Positions 1 through 14,344 of a stretch of DNA of 64,000 nucleotides are shown here, one piece after another; position 1 is the first letter of the stretch, and each line of letters begins with the position of its first letter. The notes below the pieces were generated by a model. The model searched no databases. It had not been told where the DNA came from and saw only the letters and a list, made by a program, of their open reading frames with translations. The translations under genes and the position numbers were made by a program. The DNA is from Aphis gossypii (lineage: Eukaryota; Arthropoda; Insecta; Hemiptera; Aphididae): contig NC_065531.1 in the NCBI RefSeq assembly GCF_020184175.1, forward strand, positions 57,743,213 to 57,807,212. The letters run 5' to 3'.

Positions 1-65
1 AGTTGACAACACACATTTCATTTAAATGTAAAATAGGTAGTAAAGATTGTCTTAAATTTCACATT

Positions 66-880
66 ATTGAAAAACAATGTCGGACAATTTCCCCCCGACT
101 GTTTTTAGCGTAGAAGGACATTTATCCCCCAATATATTTTAGATGCGGACATTTTCCACCATTTTTTTTAAGTTTATTATTTAAAAAGAAATTATTTTTT
201 TTTTTATAAAATACTATTATTTTTTCATAAATATAATCAATTATACTATAATTACCTATTAAGGTAGATGTATATTTTTGATCAATTCAACTACTTGAAA
301 CAATGAAATAATAGTACTATCTTACTGCATTACTCGCTAGTAACATACAATTAATCTAAAATTGTATCTAAAACCCAATCAATTGCTGGGTTGTCAAAAA
401 CTATCTAAATTATTTGATTTAGACTATTAAGATAAGATTTTTCTACAATCTTATAACGTCATGAGCGAAGGTTTTGTACTTTTGTATAAAAAATGTTCAA
501 AGCAGTTGTAGTCATTTGGTAGTGGTTTAGTGATTGTAACTCGTAATTCGTTAAGTGAAAAAGATTTAAAACTAAAATCGTTTTACGTTTTACTATAAAA
601 TTCTTATTATATTTATGAAAAAAAAATATATATATAATTTATAGTATAAAATTTATAAAGTTAATTATATCATAATTGATTATATTTATGAAAAATAAAT
701 TTTATATTATTAAAAAAAATAATAATTTCTTATTAAATAATAAATAATATTATATTATTAAATAATAAACTTAAAAAAATAAATGGGGGGAAAATGTTCA
801 CATTAGAAAATTTTTCGGGAGCAAAATGTTCTACTACGCCAAAAATAGTAGGGGGAAAATTATCCGGTTACCATTGAAAA
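66..880. mobile_element. MITE / foldback DNA element with 8-bp target-site duplication
   Basis: The direct repeat ATTGAAAA lies at 66-73 and again at 873-880. Between them (74-872) is an element whose ends are imperfect inverted repeats. The left end reads CGGACAATTTCCCCC near position 81, and the reverse complement of the right end reads CCGGATAATTTTCCCCC. The similarity continues inward: left arm about 74-241, right arm about 675-872. Both arms share the order of G-rich blocks (GGGGGA..AATGT), a TTAAATAATAAACTTAAAAAAA segment and an ATTGATTATATTTATG segment. The right arm is longer because an AT-rich piece appears duplicated. The middle (about 242-674) has no credible reading frame. An 8-bp duplication with long inverted arms suggests a hAT-type non-autonomous element; a Mutator-like origin (usually 9 bp) is the alternative. 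Boundaries are read directly from the sequence, the class is inferred. Confidence 0.72.
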
Positions 881-3800
881 GGTATCTTCTTTAGTTATTG
901 GTGTTATTATTATTTTTTAGTTTCTATTTTTTCCTACAATAACTCTCCTAAAGATTAAGTTTAAATATTTGAAATGTTATGTTTGATATTGTTTTATATG
1001 TATAAATACACTTCTAAATTTTATTTTCCATATTATGAAAGAAGTATATGTGAAAAAAAAGCATTTAGTAGGTATTAAAAATAGATGCTTCCTATTTAGT
1101 TCATAATTTTTAAGTAATAAAAGTTTTACTTTTATATTTTACAAATTATGTATAGAAAAATATAAAATAATGTAATGCTATGTATGTACGAATAATGAAT
1201 ATTAATCATTATTATGAATTTACATAAAATGTATACAAAATTAAATAATTTACACTTTCACTTTTTAGAAAATTTTAATCGTATTGAAAGATTTAGGAGC
1301 GAAATGCTTTTAAGTATAAAAATATACACAATGGACGTATTAGGAATGATGTTTAAGCTAAAAATTTAGCAGAGAACATAATTATATTTTTGTTAAGATA
1401 AATTTTAAGATTCATTGGGTTATTAAAATACACCATTATATTACGTATTAACAGTACCTAACCTATATGATTTATTCGTTATATATGTTATATAATATTT
1501 TCATTTAGCAAGAAATCTTGATTTAATTTAATTCAGTTTTATAACACGATTAATTAGTACCTTCTATGGATAAAACCATTAAACAGTAAGTTTTGCGTGG
1601 GAAAATATATGGTTAACTTTAAGATAATGAATAGCGAGTAGGTGCAGGTCGTTAAAATGGCTCCCGTCTTGATAATTATGTAGTTTCAAGGTATATAACG
1701 GGTTGTGTCAATAAATTAATGACTTAAAAATACTGATGTATAGTTTTATTTTTACAAATTATTGCAACAATTTACAATAAATTAATATTGTATCTAATAA
1801 ATTAAAATTATAAATAGTTAATTTATAACAAGATATATTTTTGAAAATATAGTGAAATTTTTGAATAGCGGATAATGCCTGTCAACAAATTTCCATCCAC
1901 TATTCATAGGGTGTAACATTTTGAAATTTATAAAGGATAAAAGTGTAATTAAATTATTTAATGTTTTATTTTTATAATAATTTTAATATTTGAATAATAT
2001 AATATGCATATATAATTAAATAAATGTAAACAAATAAAAAAAAAAGAAATGCGTATTATATAAATAAATACAATTCCATTTGGTGGGAAAAATCGGTTAT
2101 TGAACAAGTTCTTTATTATTATACTAGTTTAAGTGTGTTTTTAAATTGAGATGAAAATAAGTGTTATGCGTTCGTTATTTAGAGGTTTTTACATTAAAAA
2201 GTAGTAAAAATGTCCCCATTCTCAGAATAACATCTGCTTTTAGGTGTCTGTTAGGAGAGTTTTCACTGTATTATAATACACAATGAATTAAGTATATACA
2301 TTTTGAAAATGTACTTTTAAAAGTGATTTTTGAGATTTATTTTATTATTCTGCATTATTTGTTGACATTATACTTAAATTCAAAATATATAAGAATCTAT
2401 AAAATCTTTAATTTATCATTGTAAACCGCATATTTTTTTTTTATTTTTATGTTTGATGTTTGTCCCTAAAAGTAGCATGTAAAAAAATCTTATTTTTAGC
2501 TGTGCATGGTAAAATCGATTTAAAAGCAAATAAGATGCCCTCATTTTTAGCACATTTTTTGGTCAAAATATTTATTTTATTTTTTAAATTTTTAAAAATG
2601 TTATCATTATAAAGTTTACATTTTGAAACATGTATAAAATATTTTACATATTGAATAATCATTTTACATTAACCCTATACTGATTTATGGGATTTAATTA
2701 ATATCAAAGCTGTTTAGAACAAATTATTTCACTTATTACAAAATCAATAATCAATATTATATACTTCGCCTTTTTTTTTTTTTATCAAAATTAAATAAAA
2801 ATAAAAACAATTTAAAATTTGAAGATAATGGAATACTCAAATATAAATTATTTGTCAAATACATAAATTTTTAAGCTTATTAAGATAAAATTTAAAAAAA
2901 AAATGAACAAATATTTCATATAATATAAGTTCCTATTTTTACCATGTTAAAGCAAATTTCGTGTAAAGTTGAAATACAATAGAGTTCAAATTGAGAATGT
3001 ATATTGATGGGGTGTAAAAAAAAGTATTGGAGCCAAAAGTTTTTTCGCGCCTCATCAATTTCCGCTCTCAATTTAAACTCTTATTCCATACAACTTTGTA
3101 AAAAGATTTTTCAAAGCAGTGGCTATAACAAAATATCTAATTTATTCGAAGAGATTTTAAATTTTTTATTATTAATATATATTTTTATAAATATTTTCAT
3201 TGTTGAGTTTGTTATGAATACTAACCAATACGTTTTTTTTTTTTTTTGAAGCGATGGTAAATGCGGTTGATAACACACAAACCTGTCGCTCATTTGAAAC
3301 AAATTAGGTCACAAAATCCGTTACATTATAGAGATCCGTTGTTGTAGCCACATTTTTATTTTTGAATTTCAATCTAAAATATTACAAATTACGTACTTCT
3401 ATTTGTGGTGACAAATATATACAAGTCATGCACGCATGTAATTATACCATATGGGGGTAGAAGTTAAACAAAGTTTAAATTATTGCTAATTAGTAGTTAG
3501 TAATTAGTATAACCACTATCCAATATAAATATTCATGAATAATTTTTCGAAATTATTTGTAGTATGTTTGACATTGTGCTTTATTGACATAATGTCGTTT
3601 TCTCTTTTCCAGTTGATATACTACATAGGTTTTACAATTAAAACCAAACAACTTTTTTTAATAATTAAGTTCATTTTAGTTTGAAATGTTTAAATGCAAT
3701 CCAGAAAAATATTGTCTTCTTTAATAAGAGCAACTATACGAAAATGTACATTTAATTATTTTTAAAAATAAGATAAATATTTTTTTGTCTGTTGTATATT

Positions 3801-4600
3801 AAACCAACTAAATCCCCGATTTCTCGTTCGTTAAAACTTTTGGTAACAGTCGAAATTATACATGTTTAATATGTATACATTATAATTCGTATATTCTAGG
3901 GATTATAAGAGGGTAACTTTTCAAACCGAAAGTTGTCTGTAATCGTACCCAAACATTTTGTTTACTTCTGTTAAAAATCCAGTACACCGTTAACACAATT
4001 GAATTTCTAGTGTACTAGTGGCAAAAAAGAAAACCTCATTTTCTGCACGAAGCGTGAACAGTCACACACCAGCAGTGGCAGATAGGTAGTCTAACTGCGT
4101 AAGTACATTATTTTATTATGTTTTTAATGGGAACTGGAAAAATGGAAAACCGTGTAAAAGGCATGCAGTATATATATATATATGTGATGGTGATGCAAGC
4201 CTGCGTCATAAATACCTGAAAGTAAAAATATTTAGAATTAGTAGTAATGGTATTATAGGTGGTCAATTCTCTGGAACATAATGTGTTGGAAATTTCCGGG
4301 AATATAACGAATATAACTATTCCTAAAGTAATAATTACATTGAATAATGAATTAACAAAACATTTGTGTGAACTTGACTTTTTGATTTTTTTTTTATATT
4401 TTTCTCATTTTCTAAAAACTACGTATATAACTGTAATATTACAGTCGTATAGGTGAATATAGGTTCTGGTAATAAAGTTAGACTTGTGCATGAAATACAT
4501 AAATCAATAGCCGTGAATAACTGTAATAATAAAAAGTAATAACTGAAAAAAATGTCATTTTTTGTACATTTATGGATATTTCTTTCCGGGAATTTTAGTT
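881..4600. other. AT-rich non-coding stretch
   Basis: No convincing gene is visible. There are many A and T homopolymers and short frames of 60-80 codons with AT-driven composition (for example around 2447-2662 and 3004-3249) and no recognisable motif. A GC-richer patch at about 3250-3350 and another at 4010-4090 hold no recognised frame. A TA microsatellite of about 15 bp lies at 4169-4183. This is probably intron or intergenic DNA. Confidence 0.5.
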
Positions 4601-5420
4601 TCAGCCTACTTAAACGGTGGTACGTAGTCGTACGAATATATTATGCACCCTGAGAGTAAGAATAAGCGAATTGCGTGTGATGTATCGATTCGTGTATATA
4701 TACCTACGTGTACATAATATAATATATCTGTTGTGTGGAATTAAATTTTTCGTCCGAACCGACGTGGACCGACTACTTTTCGACGGTGTGTCGGCTGTGG
4801 TATATTATTTAGTGATGTGTGAGCGAGAGATTGAAATCGAGGAGAGAAAGAGAAAGACAGACAGTATATTATGCGAAATACTGGCGGTGAACCATTTTTG
4901 CGGTGTGGGGTAAGGGTGGATGGAGAGTGTAGTACCTACTATACTATGACTATACTTAGCCGAAGAAAAACGGTTAACCGACATTGTTCAAATGCGCGTC
5001 CAATATTGGGTTTCGCCGAGAGCAAAAACATTTGATTGCCACTCTCGTAGACAAAGATAGATTGTGGGGGAGATAGAGTGAGAGAGAAACGATACGAGTT
5101 TCCTCCCCCGACCATATCTTTTCTTTCCGTCGCCACCACGCCCCTCTCAAGGCACGTATAGTCTCTTCGCCCACGCATCAAATAACGCATACAACAACAA
5201 ACGACAACAATAACTGTATTTGTGTCATCGTAGGTCCGTCTTCCATCGACGTGTGCTTGAAACCCATCGTATATATGGCTTTGGATGACGTGTGTGTCTT
5301 ATATGTAACCATGACGGTGTATGCGATTCTCCTTTATCTAATATATTTATTATATTTATTCGAGAGAAGGATTTCCCTCTCACTGGCTTTCTGTCCCTAG
5401 TTCTTCGTATCGTTTTGTAT
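4600..5420. promoter_or_regulatory. GC-richer, CpG-containing island; possible promoter or 5' UTR region
   Basis: Against a very AT-rich background this stretch is clearly richer in G+C and has many CG dinucleotides (for example around 4740-4800, 4975-5035 and 5105-5235). It includes purine-rich GAGAGA-type runs near 4820-4865 and 5071-5090. Overlapping short frames exist on both strands (plus 4617-4913; minus 4939-5190 and 4974-5174). They resemble no known protein and look like products of the composition shift. Such islands in insect genomes often mark transcription start regions or untranslated first exons, but no start site, orientation or partner gene can be fixed from sequence alone. 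Confidence 0.3.
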
Positions 5421-8400
5421 GATCAGATCTTTATTTCCAAGAAATCACTACGGGCTAAATAAATCACTACTACATACTATCGTATATCCGACGTGTAGTA
5501 GCGAGCAATATGCTAAAAGAAATATTGTGTCGTGTATGTACCTCTGCACTCGCTTTACATTATTCCTTTTTTAAATCATTTGATATATACATATTTTTTT
5601 TCATATAATAAACTTAGGTATCCAATTACACAACTATTCATTTTCAAGCAATTCGAGATAATAACATCTATACTTGTAATAATATTTAGTCATATACATA
5701 TTGAACCACCGCCCATGTGTCATCTCATGCGTACATTTTTAATGTACAGTGCCGTGTAAAGTAATTATAATAAATGCGGATCTAGCGCAATTAGCCACTC
5801 TAAACAAAATTAAAAATGTTTCTACTACTTTGGAATTCGTATTATTCGATTTAAATGATTTGATATAAAATGTATAATAAAATAACTACACATCTTCATA
5901 ATATTATAATATTATTGCTGCTGCAGTAAACTGTGTTCGGGCAATTTACGTTCACAGCTTTCTCCACTTGAATTATTCTTTCGGTAATGTGTAAGACTAG
6001 AAACGTATGATAAATAAATAAATAGGCGATAAAAAATTCCGTATAATATTATTGTGGTCCTGATTTGTGTTTTTCAGTAGACGGTGCTAAAGCAATAAAC
6101 GCTAAACCGTTTTTGTCCCATAACTTCTTTTCTACAGTCGACTAGATTTATGTCAGATATATTTTTCCCAAAGTACCAACGAACCTTACTATACTGTTTT
6201 TAAAGATTGGATAGCTTTGATATTACTGAACCATTTTTAAATGAGGTTTGATTGTCTATTGACAATACTGATATGGATACTCCAAAACCATTGAATTTCT
6301 ATAAACAACGTTACCTAAAATAAATATATATTGACATTTTTAAATCTTATTAATTTTATTATTTTACTTATTATTTTTATTTTGACTTGTTTAAAATATA
6401 TTTCTTTTTAGACATTTTTGTATTTTTTTTCTATTTAAAAATCATGGTTCTATCTGAATCCATGTGAATTGTACGTATAAATCAATCATCAATAAATTAA
6501 ATATTGCACAACATAACAATATCATACCAAAATTATTATCCTTTAAATTTCAAACTGTTTTGGATTACTGAATGTAATATATAATATATATTTAGAAATA
6601 TAACAATCGATAACAACTGAGTAATAAAAACAAGAATATTTCTGAATCATTTCATAAAATTTCAGGAGTTATACTTAAATAGTATAATATTACACTGTTA
6701 GTTTTATAATTAATATTGTGCAAGACGTGTCTAAATTAATTTTAAAAAAATTGAAATTATTATAATTTCCGTTTTTAGTGTAATTTTTCTCAATTCAAAA
6801 AACTATTATATAGTAATAAATAACTAATAACTTATTATTTATTATAACTTAATAAAGTTAAAAATGTGTGCTTATAAGTACTTAAATAGTAAAATATTAG
6901 AAACTTAAGTTTTAAAATAAATAATACAATACAAAAAAAAAAAAAAATACATTTCAATCTTATTATAAAATTGAAACTTATTTTTGGTTAGCGATTTTTT
7001 TTAATTTTGAGAAATACTTACTCGTACACCACTTTAATCGAATTGGCTTATCCTCAAGAATATCGAATAATCGAATCTTGTGAATAATAAATAAAAAAAA
7101 AAACATGTATAAAAGAAAGTGGTCGTTAAACAAGTGGCTAGAATTTACTGTGTATTTCGAATAAGACGAAAGTCATAGAAAGTTAATGGGATTTCCTTTA
7201 AGATGGACGTTTTAGAAAACAGAGTAAAAGATTACTGACGAAGGGTAAGACAGTGACTTTCTTCGAAACGGAAAAGGTGCGAATGCCCCTGGGAATGAAC
7301 CGAGAGAATTCTTATCCATATTTCTTTTAAGAAATAATTGAGAATTCAAAACCTGGCGCACTGGAACACTATATTGACTAACAGTGATTTTTCTCCATCT
7401 CTATATAATACTCCTTCAATTGAATAGTGTATTTTCATTTAACACTACTGCTAAGTTCACCACGTTGTTATTTCATGAGTTATGTTATATAAATATAATA
7501 TGCAATTTATTATTTCTATTAAAATCAATCATATTATGCATTGATACATTTGTTTTAGTACCTATTGATTTTCATCATAACATGAATATATTATCCATAC
7601 AACATAGTATTACATTGATTTTGTTTATGGATTAATAATATTATATTAAACAAAACAATTTATAAATGTTACACATTCAATGATAAAATTTAAAAAAGTA
7701 AATAAATACATGTAATAATACAAGTTCATTATATAATATTTATTTAATTTGTGATGTAAAACCGAATTAGTATTTAAAATAACTATATATTATGAATGAA
7801 TTGCTTTTTTATATTTTAATTTAATTTGACATTTTAAAAATGTTTACAACATTGAAATTGTATTTATTTTTATCTACTATTAAATCTATTTAATTGAACA
7901 ATATATAAAAATATATTGTTCCCAGCAATTATTTAAAGGCTTTTACAGTAAAATAATTTATACTTTTATCAAAATATAATGTATTGCTTTTTTTTAGTTA
8001 CCAATAAATTAGATTCAATTCTGAAACTACCTATTTAGAAATAATTGTACATTAAATGTATACAGTCATGCAAAGGCTTTTTATTTTATATTTTCGATCG
8101 AAATGATAATTAAAAAAATTGAATTTTCTGAATTGACAATCAATGAAATCTAACAATAATAATAAAAAAATAATCTGATACATACTATGAAATAAAAAGT
8201 TTAATATTGAACAATAGGGATGAAATTATTCAACTTTGTTCAGTATTATTCAAAAATGTTTAATATAATCACATACAATTTGGAATCCAGACCACATAAA
8301 AATATATTTTATATCAAAAGCTATCGTCATAAATTGAATATTACCGTTACCTATGTACCTATAAGCTTAAATTATATTTATCAAACTTTAAATATATAAT

Positions 8401-11400
8401 TTATTTAAAAAAAATATATATATATATATATGATATTTAATTCTAAACACGATAATACTGCTGTATTATAATAATATAATATTTTCATGACTAAATCTAA
8501 ATTAATATATTATACATTTTTTATTAAATAAATAATTATTAATCTTCTATTTATTAAAATTCATGTACCTAAATCAATTGTTTTTTTTATGTGATGTTCA
8601 CAAAAAATATTAACAAGTAAACATTTTTTATTCATTTTTTTATCGATTAATGATTTTGATATCCAAATTTATGTAAATATAATATAAAATATTACAAACA
8701 TAATGATATTATATTAATATGTAAATTATATTGTTTTGAAAATGCTTTTATTTGTTTTGTATACAAATATATTATTTTTATTTCTTCAAACTTAATTAAC
8801 ATTTATGGAATCTTGGACATAACGACTTTGGTTTTATTACAATATATGTAAACGTACTCTCGACATATAATTTAGTGCACTATTATCCCATTGGTAGATT
8901 TTATGAACATCTAAATCTGTATACGTAAAACAAATGTAGAAGTTATTTAAAATTCTTGTACATTTTAGGGCAAGCAATAAAATATGTATACCATTTCGGT
9001 GTTATTTGTGAATACAACAAATTCTGACATTTCTGATGTATATGGTCTTAAATTAAGCTGTTGTTACAAGATTTCGCTCTTAAGAATCCTTTATTTTTTT
9101 CACTCAACGGTACACAGTTTTTCGTATATTTAAGTACTATGGTTGTTTTAAGATTAGTGCAAAAACAGCACCAACCACTTAACCCAACTCATAAAAACCT
9201 TATTCATTCGTCTGAAAGCGATAGTTATTTGATTATAATATAGTGTTACCTACATTATTATGTAACTTATCTACTTGTAATATAGTATAATATATTTACT
9301 AACATATTATTATGTTAGGTGTACCTTATGGCTACAATAATTATTGTTTGAATTGAATAAAAAAGTACAAGTAAACTTACTATAATTTTTATAAGCTAAA
9401 AAAAAAAACTATTGTACAATATATACCAATTATAGTTCAACAAATATTATTGAGATTACATTTTAGATTCAAAGTGAAGCGATGAATATAATGGTAAAAG
9501 TGTTTTTATTTTCGTGTTTTTAATATTAATAGTTCGATTGAAACACAGTTTGATTTGTAGTTGGTCAACTTGCTAAGTAGTATATATTGATGCTTTATAT
9601 TTTATTATATTTTAATAGATTTTTTTTTTTTTGACAACCTGAAAGTTTAAATGATCTCGTTATTTAATGAACAAACATTTATACATCGAATTTGTATTAA
9701 TTATATTAATATTAGAAACTAATTGTTAAAATAACTGATCTTAAAAAGTTTGAATTATATAAATAACGTGTGCAATTTATTTATTCAATCAGAGAACAAT
9801 GGAATAAAAAAAGTAATATATTTTTTAAGTAATCAAGTTTAATATAATTAACATTTAAGTTTAAGTTTCAAAATATTAGATTTTATTCATACAGCGTGTA
9901 AATATTATAAGTTAACTTTCATGATTCAAAATCAGTTATATAAATTAACATAAAAATAAATAACAGATGATTTAAAAATATGTTCTTTCATAAAAAAAAA
10001 AATCATGTATAAGTATATAATATTTATAAAGTATACCTGACCATAAGATGAATGTAAAATATGTATAATTTATAATGTATAAATAAATAATTTAAAGTTC
10101 TTCCACTAGAAGAATTATTCATTCTGTAAATTGTTTTATTATTATTATTATTTTTTAACACAACATGTCATCATCACTTTCATTTATTGTTTTATACAGT
10201 CCCAAAAACTAAAGTTATATATCTTGGAATTTTTTTTGTTTTAGTCTACAGCTTTTGCTCTTATCCTGGTAAATTATTTTTTTTGGATTGCATTAAACAA
10301 AAAAATGATAACAGTAAAATAGTTTATGTTTTTATTTATTGATATGTTTGTACTTATTTTTAAAGCATTAATTTTTTTTTAGATTTTGAGTAGGATGATG
10401 TTTGTATTGACTTTATAATGGTGTATTTATTTCTGCTTGTTTGTCATTATCACCTACATTGTAAAGAACTAAAAAATCTTCTGTCTTAAATTATTTGAAG
10501 ATGGTTTATGATAGGAAATTGGTTTAATTGGTACAATGTCAATGTGTAACAAGAGTGCCCAGTATTTTTCAAAATATTCAAAATACAAATAATAATAATA
10601 AAAAAAAATAAAACAGTTTTTGACAAATTAAATACATTAGATTATCTCATCATCCATTCATTGATTTGTAATATACAAAACATAACATTTTCGAACAATT
10701 TATCTGATAATATTCAATTAAATTAATCAAGAACTATTTTATCTTAAATATAATAAATAAATTTATGACCTATTAATTAAAAAGCAACATCTGTGATAGA
10801 AATGTTAGGATTGATTTCAACTGTGATCTTATGGTTGTTTGTTTGGTACTATTAGTGGGTTTAATATCGAAATTACTGAAATCGGCTATTGAGCTAAGTA
10901 TTTTTATCTAAATTGAAACATATATTATTTTTGTCTAGAAATATTTTAAACATATGATAAGTTATGAATAGAAATTAAATTAACCAAAAAAATTACAGTT
11001 ATATCTCTTCTTTTTTACGTAATATATTTTCTTTAGGTTGATGGATTTTTCCATCTTAGTGATACTTATTACTAGTTAATAACTCACAATTTTAATATTA
11101 TATATTCATTCCATTGTTAGTTGATTACCATAATTTGCAGTGCAATTTAACACGGTCTAGAGGTCGATGTACAAAATTTTAGTTTATATTATTCGTAGCA
11201 TTGAGAAATGTAGTGTTATTAGTAGTGTTATTACGTTTTGAGATCTTACTCGCCTTTATATTTTAATTTCAATATTTTTTAAACAGTCAAAACAATAATC
11301 TCTTCTAAAGTTTTAGAACAACTGAGAATTTCTAAATAATTTTTCAATTTATATATTTTACACAACGTCTGTATTATATTTATATAATCACCGTGTAGTG

Positions 11401-13019
11401 ATATTTTTAAAAATATGCATATTTTATATAATCCTTAACTCGAACAACTAGTGATTCTTACAGATTAAGTTTCCAATATAGTTTTTAAGCTATTATACAT
11501 AGTTCACATCTTGTAATAATTAACTAGGTCAATATTGTAAAGACGTATTTTCTCAAGATAGTACCTCCATAAACCGAATTAATTTAAATTAAATCAAATT
11601 TAAATATGATGTTGGACTTAAAACTTTGTACAATACTGTTCTATGATACGTAGGTAATTGTAAGTTTTTTTGTAATGCTGTGTTTTACCTTTTATATATA
11701 CATTTATTGCTAGTGTCCTTTGTGTTGTATTATTTTTAAATTAATACATATTAAACGTGTGTTTTTAAAATTATGATTGGTTGAAAAATACCTTTAAAAA
11801 AATTTCACGAGAAAACGAGTTGTTTCATTTTTATAACTTGTATGCTACTTATTTTTATTTAAGGTTATTGTTACTATGGTAAAGTGGTAGGTAGGTATTA
11901 TATTGATATTATTATAGTTATGATTTCACTCACATACTTCTCATGACTGAATTGTAATTATATTTCATGTTTATATGCATGTATACAATGACTATATAAT
12001 GTACAATATACCTGGTTTGTACTTAAGTATAGATCAAACGAATCTTCTGTACCTAATAAGGTCACTAAATATTTGAAAATTGATTGAACTTCACTCGTGT
12101 GTTCTATACATTCAGTTATTCGTGTATAAACACAATATTAAACATTATGACGTATAGCATTGATTCATATTAGACTTCATAATATTCTCCAAAGATGATA
12201 TTAAGCAATATAATATTATGTTTAAGCATTACCATCATTAGGTAAATATTATTATCCGTACGTATTCCTATATCTTTTGACGTTATATTCTCACAACATA
12301 TTTTTGCATGCATAAAATAACTATTTAAATCAAAATGTAATACTAATAATCGTTGTTGTTTACTATAACAAAAATAAGAATAAATATTGAAGAAAAAAAT
12401 TATCCCACAATTGTCCCTAAAATTAGAATATTTACCATAGTGACAGTATAAAGTACGAGTAGTAAATGGGGGTTAACATGATTTTTTTCAGCTCTGTTTG
12501 TACATCATTTATAATAATTATTATAAATCTCTGTATATATATTATAATATATAAAAACTACTTGATGTATATTGGATGGTTTTTTAAATGAATATAGTTT
12601 TATTTGAACGTTCTTATATTATATTAAAAATTGTAGTTTTTTAAATAAACTTATAGAACTTGCAAAATATGTAAAAATTACCCACATAATTAAATAAAAA
12701 TTGACTAATTTCAGTCATATTGTATACAGTGCATTTTTAATATTATTATTATAAAATAAAAAAGTACTAATAAAGTAGATATTCATTAAATTAAAATAAA
12801 ACAAAGATGAGCTTGTGCATTGTGTATATTTTGTGTTTCATGTAACTAACAGAGGTTATAATATTATTTTGATTTTGTAATAGAAGTGTTAGTTAAATAT
12901 AATCTGTAGCCGTTAAAAAAGGAACTATAGTTTATTTACTTTAACTAAGTTAATTTTATTAAAAACTGAATAGTGTTGAATATTGCATAATACTCATTCT
13001 CTATCTTTTGTTACCATTT
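5421..13019. other. AT-rich non-coding stretch
   Basis: Nothing resembling a coding exon was recognised in this 7.6 kb. Frames at about 5532-5759, 7384-7635 and 9061-9243 are hydrophobic or low-complexity with no motif and no flanking splice-site context that I could support. A TA microsatellite lies at 8414-8431. A slightly GC-richer patch at about 7100-7370 has no recognised content. Likely intron or intergenic DNA. Confidence 0.45.
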
Positions 13020-13022
13020 TAG

Positions 13023-13126
13023 AAGGCAGAAATTTTAAGAAATGGCCGTCGCATCCGGCCAAACAATAATAACCACAGAACAATGGTTAAAATACCCGAA
13101 TCAAGCCAACTCAGTAAACTGATCGG
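13023..13126 (+). other. Candidate exon or conserved element (strand ambiguous)
   Basis: A pyrimidine-leaning tract ending in TTTTAG (AG at 13021-13022) precedes a GC-richer block. A possible donor GGTAAAT begins at 13126/13127. The frame starting at 13023 is open across the whole block (34 codons plus two bases) and reads KAEILRNGRRIRPNNNNHRT and onward. It would stop at TAA 13128-13130 if not spliced. A second frame holds a 26-codon ORF (ATG 13042, TGA 13120-13122). On the minus strand the same block is open too and reads a very hydrophobic segment (GILTIVLWLLLFG). Since both strands are open over a short distance, coding status and direction are unresolved. It may equally be a non-coding element. 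Confidence 0.22.
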
Positions 13127-14344
13127 GTAAATCCTCTCGGTAATGGATTAGGTCTATACATCATCTGTATTGTTGCCAGTATAGTTATTGTTGTTTGCCA
13201 GACATAAAATAATGTTCATCAGACGTATATACTCGATAATAAAGCGATTAGGCATTTTGTATTACAAAAGTAGCTTGTAACCTACACCTTAAGTGTTTGG
13301 TTAAGCATAACATGAGAAAGAATCAGATAGATGGAGAACGGAGACAATTAGAGTAGATTTACAATTTCTGTCCAAAAGGTGTAAAATATAACACTTATAA
13401 CTAGTAAGCCTCGGGGTACCTTTGAGCGGTTTTTCCACGAAATAAACATTAAAACCGATTCAAACACTCGCACAAGTGTAATTTATTTATAGTGTTTGGC
13501 GTTTGGGCTTTGCAGGTTGTAGAGAGTCACATTTCTTGTCAAACTTTTACGACCAATGTAATTTATTTAAGATTCGTTGATTTTAAAATGAATCCAATAT
13601 ACATTTATTAATATACTATATGTTTGTAAACCTATCCCGTATTTTTGGATCTAAAAAAAAATACATGAATTTATATAACTGAATAATTTATTATTATTTT
13701 ATTCCCCTACTCACCTATCTACTTTGTAGTTTATAAAATAGTATTTATTTTTTTCAAATTATCAAGATATATTAAGTAAAATTAATTATAGTGCTGTAGG
13801 TTAAATAAAGTTATAGAACACGGAAATATAAATTATATATCATAAATAGTTTCACTTTTCGTGAAATCGTAAATATATTATTTTTTATTTATTTATCAAA
13901 TAAATTTATTTTTCAACAAGTTTTACAATGATGATATTTTTATTTTTTTCATAATAATTATTATAATTAATACTTATATAGAATTAATTTTAAATATAGA
14001 AATATAAGTTTTCAGGAATAGTAATATTATTGTTTCTTAACATTATTTTTTTATGAATTATTATTGAATTATAATGATATCATCTATTATTTTTTTAATA
14101 CAATACTTGATAATTAAATTAATTAATTTATACATATTGAAATTGGATACACAATTGTTCTCTTTATTTAAATAATTTTTTTTATTATTACTTAAAACAT
14201 TTTTTTGTTTTTTGAGTTTATCTATTATATTTTTGTGTTTTAAATTATATATTTGTAAGATTAATAATACATTTTTTCAATATTTATTTAATATAATGTA
14301 AATTAATATTTTACTCAAAGAAATGAATAATTTTTTTTTTGTTC
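13127..14344. other. Non-coding; GC-richer until about 13,560, then AT-rich
   Basis: The block 13,130-13,560 is less AT-rich than its surroundings and contains several CG dinucleotides, but no recognised frame. From about 13,560 to 14,340 the sequence is extremely AT-rich with long runs of T and A and nothing identifiable. Confidence 0.4.

Noticed and set aside
3004..3249. 81-codon plus-strand ORF
   Set aside because: Phe/Ile/Asn/Lys-rich frame ending in a T run, no motif, no splice or start context; typical chance ORF in AT-rich DNA.
7384..7635. 83-codon hydrophobic plus-strand ORF that might look like a membrane protein
   Set aside because: Hydrophobicity comes from T-rich codons; no recognisable motif and no supported splice sites.
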